A stretch of DNA of 64,000 bases, taken from NCBI GenBank assembly GCA_014584575.1, contig JACTMP010000079.1, forward strand, positions 1 through 64,000. Direction: 5' to 3'. The translations under genes were made by a program, and so were the position numbers. Below, one piece after another: positions 41,943-50,331 of the stretch (its first letter is position 1; every line of letters starts with the position of its first letter). The notes under the pieces were generated by a model, which searched no databases, was not told the origin of the DNA, and saw only the letters and a list, made by a program, of their open reading frames with translations. The DNA is from Chloroflexota bacterium (GTDB lineage: Bacteria; Chloroflexota; Anaerolineae; Promineifilales; Promineifilaceae).

Positions 41943-43220
41943 ATGCGGCGAATAATTCTTACAGAAACCAGTCATATTGAGCCGTTTAACGAACCGGCTC
42001 GTGATTTGCGGGTGCAAAACAAGCCTTTGTGGCTGTGGCAGCGCGATATTCTGGTGCAATATACTTCTGAGGAGCGGGAGTATCCTAACTGGGAACTGGC
42101 GCGCCAGTTTGAGGCGGAGCAGATTGAATGTTTTGTGCATCGGGACAATCTGTTCTTTAATCAGGAATTGATTGATGGTTTTCTAACGCAGGCACGCAAC
42201 GGCCGTCGCCCCGTCCGTCTTGCTTTCAAAGCCAACGACCCCGCCATTGCCCGCCATGTACGGCCGTTGACCCATTCCTTCTTTCAGCAAGATGACCTGC
42301 TGCTGGCAGACATCTGGTATTTGCCGCAGGGACTTTCCCAGAGCCTGGAAGCCAAACCGCTGGTGATGGACACCGAAGCCCGCGAACGCGGCTACTACCA
42401 TATTCCGCCCTATATGGCTACCGAGTTTGGCGACCTGGTTTATGAACTGCCGCGCAAGGTGTTTGTGCTGGTAGAAAATTGGGTGCATATCTTTGTGGCC
42501 GACATTTTGCTGGGAGTGTTTACCAGGGGGGCAAATGTGGAAGATCGCGTCACCAGCGATTGGAAGTACAAAATCAAAATCATGCTCCATTCCATGCTGG
42601 AGCAAAAACAATTTTTATCTAACTCCGAAGTAGTGCGGGTGGGGCATAACTGCAACATTGACCCTACGGCCGTGATCAAAGGCTTTACCACCATCGGCGA
42701 CAACGTCACCATCGGCGCCGGAGCGGTGATTGATAACTGCATCATTGGCAGCAACGTCACTATTTCACAGGGCTGCCAGCTTTTGTTGAGCGTGGTGGGG
42801 GATGGCTGTTTTATGCCCTTCCGCGCCGCCCTATTTATGACCACGCTTATGGAAAATACTTCCGTCGCCCAAAATACCTGCTTACAGCTTTGTGTAGTCG
42901 GGCGCGATTGCTTCATTGGCGCCGGCAACACGTTTACCGACTTTAACATCCTGGGCGGCCCGCTGAAAACGTTAACCCATAAGGGCACGCTAGAACCGGC
43001 CAATCTACTCGTTTTGGGTGGCTGTGTGGGGCATCATTGCCGCATAAGCTCCGGGCATATTGTTTATGCCGCCCGAACCATTGAATCAGATGTGGTGCTT
43101 ATTGCCAACGACAATAAACAATTCATCACCAAAAACATCACCTTTGAAGACAGCGACCACCATCCTTACCAGGCCAGATATCCCTATCCTCGGCTCTATC
43201 CACGCGAAGATGGCACTTAG
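41943..43220 (+). CDS. Left-handed beta-helix protein (GlmU-like hexapeptide repeats)
   Basis: A 425-residue protein. The N-terminal ~200 residues include a segment (NPARDLRV-like start, WYLPQGLSQ, YELPRKVFVLVENWVHIF) that I do not assign. The C-terminal half is a left-handed beta-helix of hexapeptide repeats: NCNIDPTAVIKGFTTIGDNV, then TIGAGAVIDNCIIGSNVTI and CVVGRDCFIGAGNTFTDF. Such domains carry acyl- or nucleotidyl-transfer sites. No intact nucleotidyltransferase signature is visible at the N-terminus, so a sugar-pyrophosphorylase role is only a possibility. It begins 40 bp after the hydrolase and precedes the reductase. Confidence 0.65.
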   Translation: MRRIILTETSHIEPFNEPARDLRVQNKPLWLWQRDILVQYTSEEREYPNWELARQFEAEQIECFVHRDNLFFNQELIDGFLTQARNGRRPVRLAFKANDPAIARHVRPLTHSFFQQDDLLLADIWYLPQGLSQSLEAKPLVMDTEARERGYYHIPPYMATEFGDLVYELPRKVFVLVENWVHIFVADILLGVFTRGANVEDRVTSDWKYKIKIMLHSMLEQKQFLSNSEVVRVGHNCNIDPTAVIKGFTTIGDNVTIGAGAVIDNCIIGSNVTISQGCQLLLSVVGDGCFMPFRAALFMTTLMENTSVAQNTCLQLCVVGRDCFIGAGNTFTDFNILGGPLKTLTHKGTLEPANLLVLGGCVGHHCRISSGHIVYAARTIESDVVLIANDNKQFITKNITFEDSDHHPYQARYPYPRLYPREDGT

Positions 43221-43228
43221 CTACTGTC

Positions 43229-43262
43229 AGACCCTAAGGGTTTTTGGAAACCCTTAGGGTCT
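43229..43262. repeat. AGACCCTAAGGG hairpin
   Basis: Perfect 15-bp arms (43229-43243, 43248-43262) and a 4-nt loop. The base starts AGACCC and ends GGGTCT, matching the outer part of the hairpins at 41001 and 62843. Confidence 0.88.
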
Positions 43263-43324
43263 ATCAACGGTCGAAGGACAGAATTACTATTGAAGCGTGA
43301 ACCATCTCCATTACACTCAGGAAT

Positions 43325-44458
43325 ATGATGCACGATTCGTTTGCCTTTATCATCCATCCCATTGACCCTAAACGTGATGTAAGCCGGAAATTTCCCACAT
43401 TAGGTAAACTGCCTGCCTGGTTAATTGATTATTTATCTCTGTTTTTCCCGCCCGTTTATATTTCTGAGATCAAAGGCATACGGTCGGTGGTCGACGGCCG
43501 TACTGCTCAGGGCTGGTTTGTGGCCTGCCCGCTCACACCCAAACGCATGATGTCCCTACCCTCGGCCGTTGTCTACAAAAAGATCATCCAGACGGGCAAA
43601 TTGGCCGAAAAATTGGGGGCGCGGATTTTGGGGTTGGGCGCATTCACCTCTGTTGTCGGTGATGGTGGCATCACCATTTCCCGGCATCTGCAAATCCCCG
43701 TGACCACCGGCGACAGCTATACCATTGCCCAGGCCATCCATGCCATTCGGCGCGCTGCTGTCATCCTGGATGTGCCCCTGCACAATTCCACCGTAGCCAT
43801 TGTGGGCGCAACGGGTGCCATTGGCGCGGTTTGCGCCGAAATGCTGGCCTCAGAAGCTAAAAGTTTGCTGCTTATTGGTCGGCGCATGGAAAAACTGAAC
43901 GAAGTGGCTGACCGCGCCCGTGTGGCCGGTAATGCCCAGGTGGCAATTACCGATGACATCAACCAACTGACCGCCGCTCACTTTATCATTACCGTGACCA
44001 GCGCCGTTGATGCTATTATTGAGCCGCAGCACTTACGGCGGGGGGCCATTGTGTGTGACGTTGCCCGCCCGCGTGACGTTTCGCGGCAGGTGGCCGAGCA
44101 GCGACCGGACGTGTTGGTCATTGAAGGGGGCATGGTAAGGGTGCCGGGGGCAGTGGACTTTGGTTTCAATTTTGGCTTTCCGCCGAAGATGGCTTATGCC
44201 TGTATGGCGGAAACGATGGCGCTGACCTTAGATCAGCGATATGAATCATACACGTTAGGCAAAGATATTTCATTGTCGCAAGTTACGACAATTGATAAAA
44301 TCGCTACGCGACACGGATTTACTTTGGGTGGCTTTAGAAGCTTTGAACGGGCTGTCAGCGAGGAAGAGATTGCTTTTGTCAAAGCCTGTAAACAGTCTGA
44401 GGACTCATTACCCGTAAAGCCCCTGAACATGCAAACAAATCAGTTGTTTATTCAGTAG
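43325..44458 (+). CDS. Acyl-ACP reductase-like NAD(P)-dependent oxidoreductase
   Basis: A 377-residue protein with the layout of cyanobacterial long-chain acyl-ACP reductase (AAR): LGLGAFTSVVGDGG (103-115, cf. AAR GGFSSI), TTGDSYTIAQA (cf. TTGNTHTA), Rossmann motif GATGAIGAV (161-169), and YACMAETMALTLDQRYESYT (291-310), which aligns with the AAR segment ACFAESMLLEFEKLY holding the catalytic Cys (here Cys293). A GxxxxTVEK-like LSQVTTIDKIATRHGF end also matches. AAR turns acyl-ACP into a fatty aldehyde. No aldehyde-deformylating oxygenase is in this window. Substrate and direction are inferred from remembered alignment. Tandem ATGs at 43325 and 43328 are both possible starts. Confidence 0.7.
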   Translation: MMHDSFAFIIHPIDPKRDVSRKFPTLGKLPAWLIDYLSLFFPPVYISEIKGIRSVVDGRTAQGWFVACPLTPKRMMSLPSAVVYKKIIQTGKLAEKLGARILGLGAFTSVVGDGGITISRHLQIPVTTGDSYTIAQAIHAIRRAAVILDVPLHNSTVAIVGATGAIGAVCAEMLASEAKSLLLIGRRMEKLNEVADRARVAGNAQVAITDDINQLTAAHFIITVTSAVDAIIEPQHLRRGAIVCDVARPRDVSRQVAEQRPDVLVIEGGMVRVPGAVDFGFNFGFPPKMAYACMAETMALTLDQRYESYTLGKDISLSQVTTIDKIATRHGFTLGGFRSFERAVSEEEIAFVKACKQSEDSLPVKPLNMQTNQLFIQ

Positions 44459-44482
44459 TTTGTTTTGCCAAGGAAAAAGCTC

Positions 44483-45379
44483 ATGAGCAACGGCCGTATT
44501 CTGATAGTTGAAGACGACTTTGATATTTCCAATATGCTGCGCATCTTTTTTACCGGCCAGGGGTACAACGTGGAAGTAGCCGCGCGCGGCAATGATGCCC
44601 TGGACATTTGCCGCAAAAAGCTGCCCGATCTCATCGTCCTGGACATAATGCTGCCGGATATGGACGGGTATGCTGTGTGCAAAGAACTGCGCACCACCAC
44701 CCGCACCAGCCACATTCCCATCATTTTCCTGACCCAACGTGATGAACGCAGCGACCGCATCGCCGGTCTGGAATTGGGCGCGGATGATTACATCACCAAG
44801 CCGTTTGATATTGAAGAGTTGAAACTGCGGGTGCGCACCGCCATTAACGTCCACAAACGGCTGAACATGACGGACCCCATCACGGGCCTGCCCAGCAGTC
44901 GCCTGATTGAAGAGCAATTGCGCGGCCTGATGAAGCTGGATGAGTGGGCTTATGTGCAGATCGGCATTGATTACATTGAGCCATTTAACGACGCTTATGG
45001 TTTTGTGGCGCGGGACGAGGTCATGCGTTTTACGGGCATGTTCCTGAACGAAATTGTAGATGAGTATGGCACGTTGGATGACTTCATCGGCCATGCCAGC
45101 AGCTATACCTTTGTCCTCATTACCATGTCTAACCGGGTGCAGGAGATGGTGGACAAATTGCGACAGCGGTTTAATGATGGCATCCTGGCCCATTACAACT
45201 TTATGGACCGGGAGCAGGGTGGCATTATGACTTCCGACGGCCGTCTGGTGCCCATCATGCGGTTGTCGGCCGGTATTGTTTCTAGCAAGACACAGCGTTT
45301 TTCAGACATTCGGGAAATTACGGAAACGGCCGCTGAATTGCGACGCCTGGACAAGGAAAAGCAGGATAAGAATAACTGA
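44483..45379 (+). CDS. Response regulator with degenerate GGDEF domain
   Basis: About 298 residues. Receiver domain: acidic pair DD (11-12), phosphoacceptor Asp54, Thr84 and Lys106. It is followed by a diguanylate-cyclase-like domain (DPITGLPSSRLIEEQLRGL) in which the GGDEF motif is replaced by GHASSYTF, so c-di-GMP synthesis is not expected; it may bind a ligand or only dimerise. AAGGA before the ATG at 44483 supports this start over one six codons earlier. It follows the reductase by 24 bp and precedes the histidine kinase, its likely phosphodonor. Confidence 0.85.
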   Translation: MSNGRILIVEDDFDISNMLRIFFTGQGYNVEVAARGNDALDICRKKLPDLIVLDIMLPDMDGYAVCKELRTTTRTSHIPIIFLTQRDERSDRIAGLELGADDYITKPFDIEELKLRVRTAINVHKRLNMTDPITGLPSSRLIEEQLRGLMKLDEWAYVQIGIDYIEPFNDAYGFVARDEVMRFTGMFLNEIVDEYGTLDDFIGHASSYTFVLITMSNRVQEMVDKLRQRFNDGILAHYNFMDREQGGIMTSDGRLVPIMRLSAGIVSSKTQRFSDIREITETAAELRRLDKEKQDKNN

Positions 45380-45432
45380 TTGGATGGTTGGTTAACAAGA
45401 GAAGTAACGGCTGAGGTTTAGGGTACAAATAT

Positions 45433-48400
45433 ATGGAAAAGGAATTAACCTCGGCTATTACCTGGAACGTCTTTGATGACCTGAGTGAGGGGATTGTTCT
45501 GGTTGACCCTGATGGGCATGTAGTGTACCACAACCAGGCAGCCTCATCTTTACTGGGCTTAAGTCATCAAGCTGATTTGTCACATGAGGTCAGCCAGGTC
45601 TTAGCCTCAGACGACAATTGGTCTACATTGCAGAACCGGCCCAGAGCCACGCTGCTGCATACCCGCAACGGCCGTATCCTCGAAGCCCAATCGCGCTGGC
45701 AGGAGGGATTGGACGGCCGTCTTCTGCAAATCATTTTGCGCCTCCCCACCACCGAACCCCTGTCCGTGGAACCCTTGCTGGCGCTGACCCAGATTAGCCA
45801 GGAAACGGAGTTTGGAAAACAACTACAGGCATTAGCCGATGGTTTGCACGCCACCGGCTGGCAGCGTGTGGTGATTACCTTGCGTGACGACGCCTTCCAA
45901 CCCGTTCACCTGATCACCGCCGGTATCTCCCCTTCTGAAAAAGCAGAGTTGGAAAAGAACCTGATTCCAGCAGACGCCTGGCTGGCGCTTTTCCACAACG
46001 ACGAGATGCAAAAGTACCGGCAGGGGCAATGCTATTTTGTGCCCGCCGAAAGCGAGTGGCTGCATTTGTGGCCACAAGAATATCTTCAGGAAGCTAACCG
46101 CAAACAGGCCGACGCGGCCCTCTGGCAGCCTAAAGATGTGTTGTGTGTGCCGCTGTACGGCCGTCAGCAAAATCTGATTGGGCTGGTGGGGCTGGATAAT
46201 CCGGTTAACGGCCGTCGCCCTGACATCCGCACCCTGCAAATCATCGAACTCTATGCCCAGTTTGCCGCTTCGCTGATCGAAAACTCCCGCCTGGTGCAGG
46301 AAACGGCAGACCGCAGCCAGGAATTTGAGCTGCTGCTCACCGCCAGCAATGATCTGTCCAGCAGTCTGGAAACAGACACCATTCTCTCTTCGCTAGGGCG
46401 GTACATGTTGAACGCTATAGACGCCGATGGCTATACCATCTATGAATGGCAGGGAGCCGCCGAAAAACTGGTGGTGCTGAAAGATTATTCCCGGCGGCAC
46501 ACCACCGGACGGCAATCAGTGGGTACGGCCGTGCCCGTCACCAACCTCGATCTGCTGGAAACCGTTCTCATTGATAAGTTGCCATTGGCGCTGCGCCTGG
46601 GCGTGGATGAACGTTGGCCCCTGGCAGAACCGACCTGGCTGCAACCGGGACAGCCTTACAACTGCGCCCTGCTGCCCCTCATCCTGGACGATGAGACCTA
46701 CGCCGTCATCAACCTGGTCAAATACGGCCACAAAGAGATCACCCAGCGAGACTTGCGCCTGTTGGCTGCTTTGGCCAACCAGGCCAGCACTGCCCTGGGC
46801 ACCGCCCTCATCTTTGAAGATACCTATGAACGCGAACGGTTCTACGGCGCGATGGGCAACGTCAGTTTGGCGCTCAGTTATACATTAGACCGCCGCGCCG
46901 TGCTTTCCCTCATTTGCACCGAAAGCCTGCGCATTTTCAACGTACAGGGCGCATACATCTGGCAGCTAGACAACGACACCTTCATCAGCAGCGCAGCCAA
47001 AGGGCACGGCGAAGAACTGTTTGTGAACCAGAGTATCGCCCTGGCCGATCCCCGCACCTTTGTCGCCCACGTCGTCCGCACCGGGCTTGGCGTCTTTTTG
47101 AACAATGCTCAAACCAGCCAGATGGAAATCCGCCTGCCCCGGCCTGAAAAAATCCAGGCGCTGCTAGGCGTGCCGCTGGAGGCGGAAGGGAATCTGATCG
47201 GCGTTTTACTGTTGGCAGACACAGAAAACCCGCAGCGATTTACCGACCGGGACGTGACCCAGGTGACGACATTTGGCGTTCAGGTAGCCAGCGCCCTGCA
47301 AAATGCCAAGCTGTTTGAAGAACTACACCATCTCAACGAAGAACTGGATATGCGTGTGGCGGCGCGAACCCATGAACTGAATGAAGAAAGCAATCGCGTC
47401 AAGATTCTACTGCGCATCAATACGGAACTGTCGGCCAGTCTGGACCAAGACCGGGTTTTGACGAAGGCGCTTGATCTGGTGAACGAAGTGGTCAGCGCCA
47501 CCGACGGCGCTATTTTATTGCTCAACCCGGAGACGGAAGAGTTTGATTTCCGCGCCACGCTGAATAAAGAAAAACACCTGACCCACCGTTCCATACCCAG
47601 CGGTCTGAAACGAGATGAGGGGTTGGCCGGGTGGATGTTGCAAAACCGCACGGCCGTGATCGTTTACGACACCAAACTAGACCCCCGTTGGTTAGAGCTG
47701 CCCACCAGCAGCGACTATCGCTCCGTGTTGGGTGTGCCGCTCATCTCCAGTGAGGAGATCACCGGCGTACTGCTGCTCTTCCACAACGAACCCAACGCAT
47801 TTACCAGCCAGCAGCTCGACCTGGTAGAAGCCGCCGCCATCCAGGTTGCCAACGCCATCAATAATGCCAACCTGTATAACCTTATCTTTGACCAGGCTGA
47901 CCAGCTTGGCGCCATGTTGCGCACGGAAATCATTCAGAAGGCAAACTTGCAGGCCATTTTGGAAAGCATTGCTGATGGTGTCATCGTGGCCAACAACAAG
48001 AACGAAATTGAGATTGCTAACGCTTCGGCCAGCAAGATATTGGCTATTTCGCGCCAGCAACTCATCGGCAAACCGGTAAACCAACTGCTGGGCGTGTATG
48101 GACAATTTGGTGACACCTGGATGAGTACCATTAACGACTGGGCTAAAAACTCAGACCGGATTCCGCAGGGTATTTACCTGGCCGACCAACTGGCGATAGA
48201 AGAGAAGTATGTCAGTATTCACCTCTCGCCCGTATTGTCTGAAGGCAACTTTTTTGGCACTGTCTCCATTTTCCGGGACATCACCAAAGATGTGGAAGTA
48301 GACCGGCTGAAGAGCGAGTTTGTCTCCACGGTGTCTCACGAACTGCGCACACCCATGACCTCCATCAAAGGGTATGCCGACCTGATGCTGATGGGCGCCG

Positions 48401-49014
48401 CCGGGCAGCTTACCGACCCGCAGATTCGCTACCTGAAGGTGATCAAAAGCAACGCCGACCGGCTGCACGATCTGGTGAACGACCTGCTCAACATTTCGCG
48501 CATTGAAACGGGCAAGACGACGCTGGATTTACGGCCGTTAGACATCCCCCAGGTTATCGAACAAATAGTAGGGCACTTACACGGCCGTATCCAACACGAA
48601 GAAAAACCCATGGCCATCAAGACCGAAATCGTCCCCGGTCTGCCGCTCGTCAATGCCGACCACACCCGCGTCACCCAGATATTAACCAACCTGGTGGACA
48701 ACGCCTTCAATTACACCCCGGTCAACGGCCAAATTACCATTCAGGCCACAGCCACCGAAGCCCACGTCTACATCAGCATCAGCGACAACGGTATTGGCAT
48801 TTCCAAAGAAAACCGCGAAAAAATCTTTGACCGCTTCTTCCGCGCCGACGATGAAGCCGTGCAAAAGGTCTCCGGCACCGGCCTGGGGTTGGCCATTGTC
48901 CGCAGCCTCATCGAAATGCACGGTGGCTATCTGCAAGTGGAAAGCGAACTCGGTAAAGGCAGCACCTTTACCTTTCATCTGCCTGTGGTCATTGAAGACA
49001 GTGACCCCACCTGA
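45433..49014 (+). CDS. Multi-GAF/PAS hybrid sensor histidine kinase
   Basis: A soluble 1193-residue kinase. The order is PAS (SEGIVLVDPDGHVVYHNQAA), several GAF domains (with LCVPLYGRQQNLIGLVGLDN, LLGVPLEAEGNLIGVLLLAD and VLGVPLISSEEITGVLLLF), a coiled-coil linker near residue 640, a second PAS (residues ~840-950), HisKA with His969 in VSHELRTPMTSIKGY, and HATPase_c with NAFNYTP and GTGLGLAIVRSLIEMHGG. No transmembrane helix is seen, so it senses cytoplasmic or small diffusible ligands. It sits between two response regulators; the downstream one begins 17 bp after its stop. Confidence 0.92.
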   Translation: MEKELTSAITWNVFDDLSEGIVLVDPDGHVVYHNQAASSLLGLSHQADLSHEVSQVLASDDNWSTLQNRPRATLLHTRNGRILEAQSRWQEGLDGRLLQIILRLPTTEPLSVEPLLALTQISQETEFGKQLQALADGLHATGWQRVVITLRDDAFQPVHLITAGISPSEKAELEKNLIPADAWLALFHNDEMQKYRQGQCYFVPAESEWLHLWPQEYLQEANRKQADAALWQPKDVLCVPLYGRQQNLIGLVGLDNPVNGRRPDIRTLQIIELYAQFAASLIENSRLVQETADRSQEFELLLTASNDLSSSLETDTILSSLGRYMLNAIDADGYTIYEWQGAAEKLVVLKDYSRRHTTGRQSVGTAVPVTNLDLLETVLIDKLPLALRLGVDERWPLAEPTWLQPGQPYNCALLPLILDDETYAVINLVKYGHKEITQRDLRLLAALANQASTALGTALIFEDTYERERFYGAMGNVSLALSYTLDRRAVLSLICTESLRIFNVQGAYIWQLDNDTFISSAAKGHGEELFVNQSIALADPRTFVAHVVRTGLGVFLNNAQTSQMEIRLPRPEKIQALLGVPLEAEGNLIGVLLLADTENPQRFTDRDVTQVTTFGVQVASALQNAKLFEELHHLNEELDMRVAARTHELNEESNRVKILLRINTELSASLDQDRVLTKALDLVNEVVSATDGAILLLNPETEEFDFRATLNKEKHLTHRSIPSGLKRDEGLAGWMLQNRTAVIVYDTKLDPRWLELPTSSDYRSVLGVPLISSEEITGVLLLFHNEPNAFTSQQLDLVEAAAIQVANAINNANLYNLIFDQADQLGAMLRTEIIQKANLQAILESIADGVIVANNKNEIEIANASASKILAISRQQLIGKPVNQLLGVYGQFGDTWMSTINDWAKNSDRIPQGIYLADQLAIEEKYVSIHLSPVLSEGNFFGTVSIFRDITKDVEVDRLKSEFVSTVSHELRTPMTSIKGYADLMLMGAAGQLTDPQIRYLKVIKSNADRLHDLVNDLLNISRIETGKTTLDLRPLDIPQVIEQIVGHLHGRIQHEEKPMAIKTEIVPGLPLVNADHTRVTQILTNLVDNAFNYTPVNGQITIQATATEAHVYISISDNGIGISKENREKIFDRFFRADDEAVQKVSGTGLGLAIVRSLIEMHGGYLQVESELGKGSTFTFHLPVVIEDSDPT

Positions 49015-49031
49015 CATTGAAGGGCTACAGT

Positions 49032-49400
49032 ATGACAAAAATACTCATTGCCGAAGACGATAACGACATCCGCGAACTCATTGTACTCACGCTGCAATTT
49101 CACGGCTTCAACGTAGATAGCGCCGAAGATGGTCAGGCGGCCGTCGAAAAAGCGCAGGCCAACCCTGTATATGATGTCATCCTCATGGATGTGCGGATGC
49201 CCCGCATGACCGGCTACCAGGCCTGCCGCGCCTTGAAAGAGAACGATCAAACAAAAAACATACCCGTCATATTCCTATCCGCCAAAGGTCAGGAACAAGA
49301 GATTCAAACCGGATTAGAGGCGGGGGCATCAGACTATATCTTAAAACCCTTTGCGCCGGACGATCTGATCCAAACGATTCAAAGGGTGCTCAACAAATAA
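49032..49400 (+). CDS. Single-domain response regulator
   Basis: A 122-residue CheY-like receiver: AEDDNDIRE, Asp53 in LMDVRMPRM, conserved Ser/Lys positions in LSAKGQE and DYILKPFAP. There is no output domain, so it probably relays phosphoryl groups or binds a partner. GAAGGG lies before the ATG at 49032; the in-frame TTG at 49017 is less likely. It is encoded directly after the histidine kinase and is its probable partner. Confidence 0.92.
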   Translation: MTKILIAEDDNDIRELIVLTLQFHGFNVDSAEDGQAAVEKAQANPVYDVILMDVRMPRMTGYQACRALKENDQTKNIPVIFLSAKGQEQEIQTGLEAGASDYILKPFAPDDLIQTIQRVLNK

Positions 49401-49408
49401 GTCGCCAC

Positions 49409-49443
49409 CAGACAGCCGATGTCTTGCAGAAATCGGCTGTCTG
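49409..49443. repeat. CAGACAGCCGAT hairpin
   Basis: Twelve-bp perfect arms (49409-49420, 49432-49443) with an 11-nt centre. The sequence is closely related to the hairpin at 12719 (CAGACATCCGAT). Confidence 0.85.
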
Positions 49444-49455
49444 ACGGAAGTAACT

Positions 49456-50244
49456 ATGAGTATTACCACCATCGGTAATCACTTAATTCACTACGAAGTC
49501 TTAGGGCGCGGCCAGCCGTTGATATTTATTCATGGCTGGCTCGGCTCCTGGCGCTATTGGTGGCCTTCCATGCAGGCCATGTCGGCGCAGCATCGCTCCT
49601 TTGCCTATGATTTGTGGGGATTTGGCGACTCCAGCAAAGCGCCGGAAATGTACAGCCTGGACAACTACGTCACCATGATGGATCAATTTATTGATCAATT
49701 GGGTGTGGCCCGCCCTGTGTACATCATTGGTCACTCGTTAGGCGCAGCCGTTGGCCTGCGTTATGCTCTCAAACACCCGGAAAACGTGGAAAAGCTGGTA
49801 GCTGTTTCTCTGCCAATCAACAACAGCTACATCAACAGCAAAGTGCCCGGTAGCGACCCGGAGACGGTGATGAATCGTTTGCTGGGCAAAGCAAATAGTT
49901 ATCCCGAAGTTGATACAGAGATACGCAAGGTAGACCCCAAAGCATTTTCTTCGCTTGTCAGCGAAATCGCCAGTATTAACTTTGCCCAAGACCTGGCCGA
50001 ATCACCGCGCCCCCTGCTCTTACTCTATGGCGACCAGGACCCCATTGTCAGCCCACCATCTGGCGAACACGAATACCTGACCGAATCGGGAAATAATCGC
50101 TTTTTTGTCAAGTTCGAGTGCAACCATTACCCCATGCTGCATGAAAAGGTGAAGTTCAATCGCCTCTTGCTCGACTTTATTCTGGCGGGCAATGACCTGA
50201 CAGAACTGGCCCCCAAAGAATACTGGACCCGGCGCACGCGCTAA
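49456..50244 (+). CDS. Alpha/beta hydrolase (copy 2)
   Basis: A 262-residue hydrolase related to that at 41096. It has FIHGWLGSWRYWWPSM, GHSLGAAVG with the nucleophilic Ser, LLYGDQDPIVSP with the acid, and His in CNHYPML. It is the last gene of the signalling cluster. GGAAGTAAC lies upstream of the ATG. Two paralogues in one cluster suggest that they act on related substrates or on successive steps. Confidence 0.85.
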   Translation: MSITTIGNHLIHYEVLGRGQPLIFIHGWLGSWRYWWPSMQAMSAQHRSFAYDLWGFGDSSKAPEMYSLDNYVTMMDQFIDQLGVARPVYIIGHSLGAAVGLRYALKHPENVEKLVAVSLPINNSYINSKVPGSDPETVMNRLLGKANSYPEVDTEIRKVDPKAFSSLVSEIASINFAQDLAESPRPLLLLYGDQDPIVSPPSGEHEYLTESGNNRFFVKFECNHYPMLHEKVKFNRLLLDFILAGNDLTELAPKEYWTRRTR

Positions 50245-50248
50245 TCAC

Positions 50249-50278
50249 CTGACGCTGTATAATCATCATCTTTATAAT
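50249..50278 (+). promoter_or_regulatory. Promoter upstream of the lysin-like gene
   Basis: CTGACG (50249-50254) and TATAAT (50273-50278), 18-bp spacing. A second TATAAT at 50258-50263 lacks a matched -35. The leader to 50332 contains TCCGCGTCATCCGCG repeat units. Confidence 0.5.
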
Positions 50279-50331
50279 ATCTTATCCGCGTCATCCGCGA
50301 GAATCTGCGTTTTATTTACGAGGAGTTTCCC

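Noticed and set aside
43229..43262. Canonical Rho-independent terminator
   Set aside because: The stem is strong, but no T tract follows on either strand, so it is listed as a repeat hairpin rather than as a terminator.
43325..44458. Complete alkane-synthesis operon
   Set aside because: Only a reductase-like gene is present; no aldehyde-deformylating oxygenase (ferritin-like, EXXH) gene was found in the window.
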